A stretch of 64,000 nucleotides of DNA. Source: Microbacterium sp. SD291. Its GTDB lineage: Bacteria > Actinomycetota > Actinomycetes > Actinomycetales > Microbacteriaceae. The stretch is taken from positions 62,001 through 126,000 of the forward strand of contig NZ_JADIJR010000002.1 of assembly GCF_017355365.1 (NCBI RefSeq), given 5' to 3'. Within the stretch, counting starts at the first letter, position 1. Every line of letters starts with the position of its first letter. The translations under genes were made by a program, and so were the position numbers. Positions 1-7,147 of this stretch are shown one piece after another. The notes under the pieces are model-generated. The model saw nothing but the letters and a program-made list of their open reading frames with translations. It was not told the DNA's origin and searched no databases.

Positions 1-309
1 GTCTGGGAACGACCACTCGAGGAAACGGCCCGACGGTGCCGCGGGCAGCGCGAGGCCGGGCTTCATCGCGACGACGATGTCCGCCGTGGCGAGATCCTCG
101 GGAGTGACAGCCCGCGGGATGCGGCTCGTGATGTCGAGGCCCACCTCGGCTATCGTGGCCGCGATCGCGGGGTTGACCGCGTCGGCGGGCGAGGTGCCGG
201 CGGAGGTGACAGAGTAGTCGCCGGGGGCGAGGATCTCGAGCAGGGCTGCGCCGAGTTGGGAGCGGCCGGCGTTGTGCTGGCAGAGGAACAGGACGGTGGG
301 GGTGCTCAT
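1..309 (-). CDS. ArsC-like low-molecular-weight phosphatase (3' end outside window)
   Basis: Translation from the ATG at 309 gives 103 residues before the window edge. The N-terminus has the LMW-phosphatase/ArsC P-loop C10-x5-R16 (LCQHNAGRS), and the general-acid Asp appears just as the frame leaves the window. The GCGDAC segment holding the extra cysteines of the two upstream ArsC paralogues is replaced here by a stretch without Cys, so redox recycling must differ or the protein is not an arsenate reductase. The start overlaps the flavoprotein stop by four bases (ATGA), making it the fifth gene of the leftward operon. The family call is firm; the substrate is inferred from neighbours. Confidence 0.85.
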   Translation of the reverse strand, partial: MSTPTVLFLCQHNAGRSQLGAALLEILAPGDYSVTSAGTSPADAVNPAIAATIAEVGLDITSRIPRAVTPEDLATADIVVAMKPGLALPAAPSGRFLEWSFPD

Positions 310-1697
310 GCGGGTGCTCCAAGCAGTGCGGGAAGGGAACGGGTCCAGGACTGGGTCGCGGCCTGGACGGCGTCCCAGGGCGATCCGAGCGGGGGCGTGT
401 AGGAGAGGTCGAGGTCGGAGACCTCCGCGACCGTGAGGCCCGCGTGCAGGGCGGTGGCGAACGTGTCGACGCGTTTCGCGGTCTCGGTGCCGAGCCTGCC
501 GACCAGCTGCGCGCCGAGGAGACGCCCGGTGCTGGTGTCGCCGGTGATCCGGAAGGTGATGGGCTGCGCTCCCGGGTAGTAGCGCTTGTGGTCATCCGCC
601 GCCGACTGGACCGTAGCTGGGGAGTAGCTGGCGGCCGCGGCGTCCTGATCGCGCAGGCCGGTGCGGGCTGCCACGAGGTCGAAGACCTTCACGACCTGCG
701 TGCCGACGGAGCCCGCGAACCGGGCGAGGCCGCCGACGGCGTTCTCACCGGCGACTCGGCCCTGCTTGTGCGAGGTGGTGCCCAGCGGCAGGTAGGTGGT
801 GCCGAGGAGGCGGTGGTGGGTGATGATCCCGTCGCCGGCCGCGAACACGTGCGGGAGGCCGGTGCGCATCTGCTCGTCGACGACAACCGCGCGTCCCGCG
901 CCGAGGCTCGCTCCGGCGGCTTCGAGGAGGGAGGTGTTGGGGCGGACGCCGACGACGGCGAGGACCAGGTCCGCCGTGTGCGTGACGGGCTGCCCGTTCC
1001 GGGTGCCGGTGACGACGAGCCCCGCGGATGTCTTCTCGACTCCGGCGACGAGGGTGCCGGTGTGGACGTCGACGCCGTGCTCTTCGAGTTCGGTGCGGAC
1101 GAGACCTGAAAGTTCGGGGTCAAGGGTGGAGAGAACCTCGGGGCCGCGCTGCAGTTGCGTGACCTGCATGCCGCGGGCCACGAACGCCTCGGCCATCTCA
1201 AGGCCGACGTAGCCTGCGCCGATGATGATCGCCGACGCCGGGTTCCGTTCGGTCAGGTGCCGGTCGAGGGCGAACGTGTCGCCCATCGTATGGATGACGT
1301 GGACGCCGTCTTCGGGGCCGAGGTGGTCGAGCCCGGCGATGCCCGCGTGGGAGGGGAGGGCCCCGGTGCCGACGACGAGCTCGTCGTAGGCGATCGTCGA
1401 CTCGAGGCCTGCCTGGTCGCGGACGGTGAGGCGGCGGCCGGCGACGTCGATGCTGGTGGCGAGCGTGTTCAGCCGCAGCCGCATGCCGGTCGCTTCGAGG
1501 TCCGCGTGGGTGCGATGTGCGAGGGACTGCCAGGGTACGACGTCGCCGGTGAAGTAGTAGGGGATCCCGCAGATCGAGTAGTTCGGGTAGGCGTCCGCGA
1601 CGACCACCGTCACCTCGACCTCTGGGTCGAGTTCCCGGGCGCGGAGGGCGGCGGAGATGCCGGCATCGCTGCCGCCGATCACGGCGATGTGGGTCAT
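306..1697 (-). CDS. FAD/NAD(P)-dependent oxidoreductase, CoA-disulfide reductase-like, ars-linked
   Basis: 463 aa cytosolic flavoprotein. It has an N-terminal FAD Rossmann motif (GGSDAG, residues 8-13), a second nucleotide fold (GAGYVG, 160-165), an FAD-binding AAGDG near 286-290 and a C-terminal dimerisation domain. A single cysteine at 43 (YSICGIPYY) is placed like the redox Cys of CoA-disulfide reductases and NADH oxidases. The ATG at 1697 overlaps the aquaporin stop by four bases, which fixes the start; the open frame runs further upstream only because GC-rich DNA lacks stops. In this operon it may recycle a low-molecular-weight thiol disulfide such as mycothione or reduce an arsenic species. 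That role is inference. Confidence 0.85.
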   Translation of the reverse strand: MTHIAVIGGSDAGISAALRARELDPEVEVTVVVADAYPNYSICGIPYYFTGDVVPWQSLAHRTHADLEATGMRLRLNTLATSIDVAGRRLTVRDQAGLESTIAYDELVVGTGALPSHAGIAGLDHLGPEDGVHVIHTMGDTFALDRHLTERNPASAIIIGAGYVGLEMAEAFVARGMQVTQLQRGPEVLSTLDPELSGLVRTELEEHGVDVHTGTLVAGVEKTSAGLVVTGTRNGQPVTHTADLVLAVVGVRPNTSLLEAAGASLGAGRAVVVDEQMRTGLPHVFAAGDGIITHHRLLGTTYLPLGTTSHKQGRVAGENAVGGLARFAGSVGTQVVKVFDLVAARTGLRDQDAAAASYSPATVQSAADDHKRYYPGAQPITFRITGDTSTGRLLGAQLVGRLGTETAKRVDTFATALHAGLTVAEVSDLDLSYTPPLGSPWDAVQAATQSWTRSLPALLGAPA

Positions 1698-2428
1698 GCG
1701 AGGGTCTCCTTCGAAACGGCGGCCGCGGGGTGCGAGCCGACCGGGGCAGACGGGGTGAACAGGACGACGGCCGCGGCGACGCCGATCGCTGCGCCGAGGA
1801 TCTGTGCGGCGAGGAACGGCAGGACCGAGGTGTGGGCGATGCCGGCGAACGTGTCGGTGAAGACCCGCCCGATCGTGACGGCCGGGTTCGCGAACGACGT
1901 CGACGACGTGAACCAGTAGGCCGCGCCGATGTAGGCCCCGACCGCGGCTGCGATCACGGGAAGGGTCTGACCGGCCCGGGTGAGGCCGGTGATCAGCAGC
2001 ACGAGGCCCGCGGTGGCTACGACCTCGCCCAGCAGCGTCCCCGCGGTCACCCGTTCCGTGATGGAGATCGCGGTGGGGATCTGGAACATCAGGTTCGCGA
2101 GCACCGCCCCGCCGATCCCGCCGGCCACCTGGGCGACGATATAGACGGCCAGGTCCCGGCCGGGAAGGCCCGTGCGGGTGCGGCGGCCGAGGATGGCGTC
2201 CGCGACGGAGACGACGGGGTTGAAGTGTGCGCCGGAGACCGGGCCGAGCAGCAGGATCAGCACCGCGAGACCGAACACGGTCGCCGTCGAATTCTCCAGC
2301 AGCTGCAGCCCGACATCCGCAGACAGGCGCTGCGCGGCAATCCCGGACCCGACGACGACCGTCACGAGCAGTCCGGTGCCCAGGAACTCCGCCAGCGCCC
2401 GACGAGCCAGGGCAGGGCGGGCGGTCAT
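1694..2428 (-). CDS. MIP-family channel, AqpS-like arsenite/glycerol facilitator
   Basis: 244 aa with six hydrophobic segments and the two half-helix pore motifs of the aquaporin family: NPV at 70-72 and NPA at 181-183. The residue after the second motif, normally the selectivity-filter Arg, is Val184. The same substitution is described for Sinorhizobium AqpS, the arsenite-conducting aquaporin of an ars operon. No ArsB or Acr3 pump is visible in the window, so arsenite formed by the upstream ArsC enzymes could leave by facilitated diffusion. It is coupled by ATGA overlaps to the genes on both sides. The channel assignment is firm; the substrate is inferred from context and the filter residue. 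Confidence 0.87.
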   Translation of the reverse strand: MTARPALARRALAEFLGTGLLVTVVVGSGIAAQRLSADVGLQLLENSTATVFGLAVLILLLGPVSGAHFNPVVSVADAILGRRTRTGLPGRDLAVYIVAQVAGGIGGAVLANLMFQIPTAISITERVTAGTLLGEVVATAGLVLLITGLTRAGQTLPVIAAAVGAYIGAAYWFTSSTSFANPAVTIGRVFTDTFAGIAHTSVLPFLAAQILGAAIGVAAAVVLFTPSAPVGSHPAAAVSKETLA

Positions 2429-3087
2429 GCGTTGGTCGCCGTCGACGGCGGCAGCAGTTCGGCGAGCAGCTGCTCGACGTGCGCCTGGATCTGGTCGCGG
2501 ACCGCGCGGACGCCATCCAGATCGAGACCGGACGGGTCGGTGAGCTGCCAATCCAGGTAGCGCTTGCCCGGATAGAGCGGGCAGGCGTCGCCGCAGCCCA
2601 TCGTCACCACGGCATCTGCAGCCCGCACCACGTCATCGGTGAGGGGCTTCGGGAACTCCTCGCTGAGGTCGATCCCGGCCTCCTCGAGCACCGCCACGAC
2701 CCCGGGAAGCAACCCGGCTGCGGGCTGGGAGCCGGCGGAGCGGACGTGGACGCGATCGCCGGCGAGCTGCCGGGTGATCGCCGCCGCCATCTGGGACCGG
2801 CCGGAGTTCTGGACGCAGACGTAGAGGATCTCGGGAACGGCCTTCGCGACCTGCCCGCGGGACTGGGTGAGGGCAACGAGCCGATCCCGAGCGAACTTCT
2901 CCGCCAGCGGCGGCAGATGGGAGGTGACCGTGGCGGTGCGGGCCAGCGCCGTGTAGGACTCGAACACGACCCGCTCGACGGTCTCCTCGCCGACCAGCCC
3001 GGTGAAGTGATGTGCGAGGCGCTCCGCGGCGCGGTGCAGCACCGAATCGGGTGAGAGCAGTCCGTCCTGCCCGCGCTGCGCGTTCAT
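2425..3087 (-). CDS. Arsenate reductase/LMW phosphatase with N-terminal three-helix domain
   Basis: 220 aa. Residues 1-80 are helical and resemble the three-helix dimerisation domain found ahead of some actinobacterial ArsC proteins. Residues 85-215 form the LMW-phosphatase fold, with C91-x5-R97 (CVQNSGR), a GCGDAC segment (C165, C169) and the DP acid at D184. In Corynebacterium glutamicum, mycothiol- and mycoredoxin-dependent ArsC proteins include a comparable extended form. It overlaps arsC upstream and the aquaporin downstream by four bases each. It probably reduces arsenate; a regulatory or dimer-forming role beside the short ArsC is possible. Confidence 0.85.
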   Translation of the reverse strand: MNAQRGQDGLLSPDSVLHRAAERLAHHFTGLVGEETVERVVFESYTALARTATVTSHLPPLAEKFARDRLVALTQSRGQVAKAVPEILYVCVQNSGRSQMAAAITRQLAGDRVHVRSAGSQPAAGLLPGVVAVLEEAGIDLSEEFPKPLTDDVVRAADAVVTMGCGDACPLYPGKRYLDWQLTDPSGLDLDGVRAVRDQIQAHVEQLLAELLPPSTATNA

Positions 3088-3500
3088 GCCGGACTCCCGG
3101 TCGGGAGCAGCACGCTGATGAGGGTCTCGACGCGGCCGCGGATCTCGTCCCGGATGCGGCGGACCGTGGCCTCGTCTTGGCCTGCCGGGTCATCCAGTAC
3201 CCAGTCCTCGTAACGCTTCCCGGGGAAGATCGGGCAGGCGTCGCCGCACCCCATGGTGATCACCGCATCCGACTCCCGGACCGCCTCGACCGTGAGGAGC
3301 TTCGGGGTGTTCGAGGCGATGTCGATACCCTCTTCCGCCATCGCGGCGACCGCGATCGGGTTGATCTGGTCCTTCGGCGCGGAACCGGCCGAGAGTACCT
3401 CGATCCGATCTCCGGCCAGGGCCTGCAGGTAGCCGGCGGCCATCTGCGACCGGCCCGCGTTGTGCACGCAGACGAACAGCACGGTGGGCTTGTCGGTCAT
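3084..3500 (-). CDS. arsC: Arsenate reductase (mycothiol or thioredoxin type)
   Basis: 138 aa, usual length for a stand-alone ArsC. Catalytic P-loop C11-x5-R17 (CVHNAGR), cysteines C85 and C89 in GCGDAC, and general acid in DDP near residue 104. It reduces arsenate to arsenite, probably through an arseno-thiol adduct with mycothiol. I chose ATG 3500 over the in-frame ATG at 3536 because AGAGG lies eight bases before it and homologues start at this point. First gene of the leftward operon, divergent from the ArsR fusion, with an inverted repeat between the two. Confidence 0.88.
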   Translation of the reverse strand: MTDKPTVLFVCVHNAGRSQMAAGYLQALAGDRIEVLSAGSAPKDQINPIAVAAMAEEGIDIASNTPKLLTVEAVRESDAVITMGCGDACPIFPGKRYEDWVLDDPAGQDEATVRRIRDEIRGRVETLISVLLPTGSPA

Positions 3501-3534
3501 GGTCGGATCCTCTCGATACGCGATTCGCGTGTTC

Positions 3535-3567
3535 ATCTTGACGAACCGACTATAGCTCAGTCAAGAT
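3535..3567. promoter_or_regulatory. Probable ArsR operator between divergent ars units
   Basis: Perfect 8-bp inverted repeat ATCTTGAC (3535-3542) and GTCAAGAT (3560-3567) separated by 17 bases. The interval contains TTGAC and TATAG promoter-like boxes on both strands (reverse-strand TTGACT at 3575-3570, TATAGT at 3554-3549). Its place between arsC and the ArsR fusion suggests one site represses both units. The repeat is seen; the function is inferred. Confidence 0.55.
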
Positions 3568-3574
3568 TGAGTCA

Positions 3575-4249
3575 ATGAACAGTGAGCGAATTTTCTCAGT
3601 GGAGGAGCGAGCCCGCAAGCACGCCGCTCTCGCAGACCCTGCCCGGTTGCGGATGCTGGACCTGCTGACCTTCGGCGACCTTTCGCCGACCGAGCTCCGC
3701 GAAGAGCTCGGCGTGCCCTCCAACCTGCTCGCCCATCACCTGAACGTCCTCGAACGGGAAGGGATCATCACACGTGGCCGCTCGGAAGGCGACGGGCGGC
3801 GGACGTATGTGAAGCTCGTCCCTGATGCGCTCCTGGGGCTCGGGTCATTCGCGGCCGCCGGGGCCCGGCGGGTCGTGTTCATCTGCTCCGCGAACTCCGC
3901 CCGCTCCCAGCTCGCCGAGGCCCTGTGGGCGTCCGTTAGCGACGTCCCCGTCGACAGCGCCGGAACTCACCCCGCGGTTCAGGTCGCTCCCGGCGCGATC
4001 GCCGCCGCAGCCCGGCATGGGTTCGATCTCACCGGTGCGGTGCCACGACTCGTCGACGACACGATCCGCGACGACGACTTCATCATCACCGTGTGCGACC
4101 GCGCCCACGAGGAGTACCCGACCGGGACCGTGCACTGGTCTGTGCCCGACCCCATCACCCTCGGGACCGATGCGGCGTTCGAGTCCGCGTTCACCGACCT
4201 AGAACGTCGCATCCACCAGCTCGCCCCGAGAATCCTTTCCGTCGCTTGA
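3575..4249 (+). CDS. ArsR-type HTH repressor fused to ArsC-like phosphatase domain
   Basis: 224 aa. Residues 10-85 form an ArsR winged helix (recognition helix around SNLLAHHLNVLE); residues 98-222 form an LMW-phosphatase domain with intact C104-x5-R110 (CSANSAR), C174 and a DP acid at D192. The ArsR part has no cysteine, so the usual Cys sensor for arsenite is absent; C104 and C174 of the fused domain are the only cysteines seen. The start lies seven bases after CAAGAT with no Shine-Dalgarno sequence, so the mRNA may be leaderless. It probably represses the leftward operon. Fusions of this kind are known in actinobacteria; the sensing mode is inference. Confidence 0.88.
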   Translation: MNSERIFSVEERARKHAALADPARLRMLDLLTFGDLSPTELREELGVPSNLLAHHLNVLEREGIITRGRSEGDGRRTYVKLVPDALLGLGSFAAAGARRVVFICSANSARSQLAEALWASVSDVPVDSAGTHPAVQVAPGAIAAAARHGFDLTGAVPRLVDDTIRDDDFIITVCDRAHEEYPTGTVHWSVPDPITLGTDAAFESAFTDLERRIHQLAPRILSVA

Positions 4250-4379
4250 CGGTCCAGGGGTGGCTTGTATGCCGCGTATCGTGAGTGCACCGCGGCTGCG
4301 GGGAGATCCGCGGCTCCACTTCAGGGGCGGCGCCGAATATCCCGTCGCCCATGTCGGAACCCGGTGCGAGGATGGACGC

Positions 4380-5204
4380 ATGCCCGAGTCTCCGGAGGTG
4401 CAGGCGCTCGTCGAGTTCCTCGATGAGCGGATCGAAGGCCGTCTGATCGCAGAGCTGGACATCGCCGAGTTCCGTGTCGTCAAGACACGGGATCGTCCTC
4501 CCGCCTCGCTCGTCGGCGCCCGGATCGCACGGATGCGGCGTTTCGGGAAGCATCTCGGTTTCGACACCACAGCCGGCTGGCTGATGATCGGCTTCGGCCG
4601 CAACGGGTGGATCCGATGGCGGGCACCAGGGGCCGCGCCTGGCGATGAGCCCGCACCCGAGGTCGCCCGGATCGTCCTCGACGACGGTGCCGTGATGCAG
4701 GTCGTCGACACCGGCGACTTCCTCGCCGTCACCGCTTCGGTCGTCGACGCCCCGACCGACGTCGCCGGCGTCGCGGCACTCGGGCCGGATCCGCTCTCAC
4801 CGGACTACTCCCGCGACGACTTCGAGCGTGCACTCGGTGCGCGGCGGAAGCAGATCAAGGCCCTGCTTCAGGAGCAGGCATCGCTCGCCGGAATCGGCAA
4901 CGCCTACTCCGACGAGATCCTGCACCGGGCACGCCTGCCGCACGCCGTGCATGCGGCAGCTCTGGATGCAGTGGACAGATCTCGGCTCTTCGACGCCGTA
5001 GTCGAGGTCCTGCGGTGTGCGGTCGCCGACCGTCGCGGGCTGCCGCCCGGTCGTCTCAAGCAGGCGAAGGTCGAGGCGATGGCCGTGCACGGGCGTGGCG
5101 GGGAGGCGTGCCCGGTGTGCGGCACGACGATCGTCGACCACACCTCCGGGGGAGCATCCGCGCAGCTGTGCCCGCGCTGTCAGCCGGAACCCGCCGCAGG
5201 GTGA
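4380..5204 (+). CDS. Fpg/Nei-family DNA glycosylase/AP lyase
   Basis: 274 aa base-excision-repair enzyme removing oxidised bases. The mature N-terminus begins Pro2-Glu3 (MPESPEV), the Schiff-base nucleophile and acid of the family. Lys57 (RRFGKHL) matches the conserved beta-strand lysine. A helix-two-turn-helix region contains GIGNAYSDE, and the C-terminus (about 244-267) has a CxxC...CxxC zinc finger. ATG 4380 is chosen because Pro2 must follow the initiator Met; upstream codons in the open frame are excluded. GAGGAT lies six bases before the ATG, a possible leaderless -10. Fpg versus Nei specificity cannot be decided here. Confidence 0.9.
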   Translation: MPESPEVQALVEFLDERIEGRLIAELDIAEFRVVKTRDRPPASLVGARIARMRRFGKHLGFDTTAGWLMIGFGRNGWIRWRAPGAAPGDEPAPEVARIVLDDGAVMQVVDTGDFLAVTASVVDAPTDVAGVAALGPDPLSPDYSRDDFERALGARRKQIKALLQEQASLAGIGNAYSDEILHRARLPHAVHAAALDAVDRSRLFDAVVEVLRCAVADRRGLPPGRLKQAKVEAMAVHGRGGEACPVCGTTIVDHTSGGASAQLCPRCQPEPAAG

Positions 5205-5285
5205 CGCCGCAAGGTCGTCCCGCGCGGCGCGTTGGGCGCACCGCAACCTGAACCGCACTCGTCCGTGCTGTGGCACGATCTCCTG

Positions 5286-5816
5286 ATGGCTTCGATCCAG
5301 ACCCTCACCGATGAAGAGCGGCGCGTCGCTGCGCGCTGGGCGACCGACTGCGCCGAGCGCGTCCTTCCGCTGTTCCAGGCGGATGCGGCATCCGAGCAGG
5401 TGGTGAAGGATGCCCTCGCCCGCACGCGCGCGTACAGCGCGGGGGAGAGCACCGCCGCCGCGGAGATCAGCAGGCGGCTCGGGGCGGGGCGGGTCGCCAA
5501 GGCTGCGAGCACGCCGGCGGGAGCAGCGGCCGCGAGGGCCGTCGGCCAGGCATCGGCCGTGGCGCACATGGCGGCGCACGCGCTCGGGGCGGCGGGGTAC
5601 GCGGTCAAGGCGGTCTCGCTCGCCCATCCGGAAGAGCCTGATGCGGTGCAGGACGAGATCGACTGGCAGCTGAGCCGGCTCACCGCTCGCGAACGATCCG
5701 TCCTCCGGCAACTCCCGCCCCTCGGCGAGAACTCGTCGGGCCCGCTCGGTCCCGGTCTGCTGTCGCAGGGGATCGTCGGCGCGACCATCCGCGAGCTCCA
5801 GGCGCGCATGGCGTGA
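5286..5816 (+). CDS. Imm-5-like (putative immunity protein) domain protein
   Basis: 176 aa, soluble and helical. It opens with RRVAARWATDCAERVLPLF, followed by Ala-rich helical repeats and an EIDWQLSRL segment, the layout of proteins labelled Imm-5-like. Those names come from comparison with polymorphic-toxin immunity proteins, but no toxin lies beside it, so the function is unknown. CACGAT ends six bases before the ATG, consistent with a leaderless transcript. Followed by a hairpin. Confidence 0.6.
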   Translation: MASIQTLTDEERRVAARWATDCAERVLPLFQADAASEQVVKDALARTRAYSAGESTAAAEISRRLGAGRVAKAASTPAGAAAARAVGQASAVAHMAAHALGAAGYAVKAVSLAHPEEPDAVQDEIDWQLSRLTARERSVLRQLPPLGENSSGPLGPGLLSQGIVGATIRELQARMA

Positions 5817-5835
5817 CGGCACGTGCGACGTGCCG
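5817..5835 (+). terminator. Hairpin after Imm-5-like gene
   Basis: CGGCACGT (5817-5824) and ACGTGCCG (5828-5835) form a perfect 8-bp stem with a three-base loop starting right after the stop codon. No T-run follows, which is common for GC-rich actinobacterial terminators. Confidence 0.5.
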
Positions 5836-5935
5836 GCTCCGCCCCCGGAATCACGACACAGGGGGTCTCGGGGCGGGGGAGACTACGCTTGATGGGGCTT
5901 CGCCCGATCAGACCAGCACAAGGAGACTGACGCAG

Positions 5936-6502
5936 ATGACCGACACCCAGATCTTCGAGCCGGACGGCCGTGCGATTCCCTTCGTCGACGAGGGAGACGG
6001 TCCGGTCAAGCTCGTGCTGATCCAGGAGCACGGTCTCGCCGCCGACGTCCTCGGCGTCGTCTCGCACTACCTCGCGGAGGAGGCGGGCTTCCACGTGCTG
6101 CGGATCGGGCACCGCGCCGACGGCGCCGACGCGAGCTTCGACGAGCGTGTCGCGGACGCGCTCGCGGTCATCGATCACGCCGGCCTCCAGGAAACCTGGA
6201 TCGGCGGGCACGGCTTCGGCGGAACCGTCGCGCGCGCGCTCGTCGAGGCGCACCCTGACCGGGCGAACGGACTGCTGCTGCTGGGCGTCGAGGGCACCGA
6301 CATCCCCGTGCCTCCGGCGATCCCGGTGCTCATCATCCAGGGGACCGAGGACTCGATGACCCCGGCGGCGAACGCCGAGCGCCTGCAGTCCACTGTCCCC
6401 GATCGCTCGAGCATCAAGACGATCGCGGGCGACCACCTGTTCCCGATGACGCACCCGATCGAGACCGCGGTCGTCATCGAGGAGTACCTCGACTGGGACT
6501 AG
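5936..6502 (+). CDS. Alpha/beta-hydrolase-fold protein lacking the nucleophile
   Basis: 188 aa. The nucleophile elbow reads GHGFGG around residue 97, so the position normally held by Ser, Cys or Asp is Gly. A GTEDSM segment (possible Asp) and GDHLFP (possible His) remain. It is therefore probably a non-catalytic member, or uses another residue. The open frame begins at 5813, but ATG 5936 has AAGGAG upstream and starts the fold directly. Nothing nearby indicates a partner. Confidence 0.7.
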   Translation: MTDTQIFEPDGRAIPFVDEGDGPVKLVLIQEHGLAADVLGVVSHYLAEEAGFHVLRIGHRADGADASFDERVADALAVIDHAGLQETWIGGHGFGGTVARALVEAHPDRANGLLLLGVEGTDIPVPPAIPVLIIQGTEDSMTPAANAERLQSTVPDRSSIKTIAGDHLFPMTHPIETAVVIEEYLDWD

Positions 6503-6509
6503 AGCGAGG

Positions 6510-6851
6510 TCAGCGTCCCTGACGCTTCTTGTACGGCTTCGGCTGTCCCTTGACCGCAGGCGTGCGGCCCTTCCCCTTGGAGGCCTTCGCCTTGCCGCCG
6601 GACGGCGCGGGCTTCGGAGGCGGCGTCGGCGCGGCGGCGATCATCTCCCGCGCCTCCGGGAGCAGGGCCGTCCCGGCCGGAGTGAGCCGGGTCTCGCCTC
6701 CCCGAGTGATGAGCGGATGCCCGACCTCTTCCTCGAGCTTCTCGATCGACGAGTAGACGGCGGCGAGCGAGGTGCCGAGCGCCTCGGCGGCACGCGGGAA
6801 GTGGAGGGTGTCGGCGACGGCGACGAAACGCCGGAGATGGATGATCTTCAC
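6510..6851 (-). CDS. LysR-type HTH domain with basic tail, no effector domain
   Basis: 113 aa from a GTG start. Residues 1-62 match the LysR N-terminal winged helix (HLRRFVAVADTLHFPRAAEALG). The 200-residue effector-binding domain of normal LysR proteins is missing; instead residues 75-113 are rich in Lys, Pro and Gly (GGKAKASKGKGR). The frame ends in a clean stop without a decayed remainder behind it, so this looks like an established short protein. It may act as a nucleoid-binding or constitutive regulator. It diverges from the 58-aa gene at 6955 across a long inverted repeat. Confidence 0.75.
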   Translation of the reverse strand: MKIIHLRRFVAVADTLHFPRAAEALGTSLAAVYSSIEKLEEEVGHPLITRGGETRLTPAGTALLPEAREMIAAAPTPPPKPAPSGGKAKASKGKGRTPAVKGQPKPYKKRQGR

Positions 6852-6890
6852 GGGGAGCTGTCCTTTCCCGCATGAGGCGCGGCCGGTATT

Positions 6891-6926
6891 CAGCGTACGC
6901 GGCCGATCCTCGATCGGCGTACGCTG
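6891..6926. promoter_or_regulatory. Inverted repeat with back-to-back TACGCT boxes
   Basis: CAGCGTACGC-GG-CCGATC (6891-6908) faces GATCGGCGTACGCTG (6912-6926). Each arm carries TACGCT reading outwards (6920-6925 on plus, 6897-6892 on minus), matching the -10 boxes seen elsewhere in the window. It could be a divergent promoter, an operator for the LysR-like protein, or both. Confidence 0.45.
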
Positions 6927-6954
6927 TGCGTGTCAGCGAACGAAGGGATCCGCA

Positions 6955-7131
6955 GTGTCAGACCGCACCGAGCATCCTGCGCACGATCACGTTCCCGCTC
7001 CGGGGGAGCCGACGATCCCGGAGCTCGAGGACGACGAGACCATCGCGCCGCGTCCGGAGGAGGAGATCGCCGACGTGCTGCGCGCGGAGCCCGACATCGC
7101 GGACCACAGCGAGCACTCGGCGACCCCCTGA
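6955..7131 (+). CDS. Small acidic protein, 58 aa, unknown function
   Basis: GTG start with AAGGGA seven bases upstream. The product is strongly acidic (ELEDDETIAPRPEEEI), has no Cys or membrane segment and is probably disordered. I do not recognise a family. It is divergent from the LysR-like stub and convergent with the CHRD gene, with only 16 bases between stops. Codon use and the ribosome site support it as real, but its shortness keeps confidence moderate. Confidence 0.6.
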   Translation: MSDRTEHPAHDHVPAPGEPTIPELEDDETIAPRPEEEIADVLRAEPDIADHSEHSATP

Positions 7132-7147
7132 GGCACGCGCGTCCGTC

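Noticed and set aside
1698..2516. In-frame extension of the flavoprotein to 736 aa
   Set aside because: The extra 270 codons are antisense-like sequence across the aquaporin gene; the ATGA junction at 1694-1697 marks the true start.
3549..3562. TATAGCTCAGTC resembling a tRNA D-arm
   Set aside because: No acceptor stem, anticodon arm or T-arm around it; it lies in the ars promoter region.
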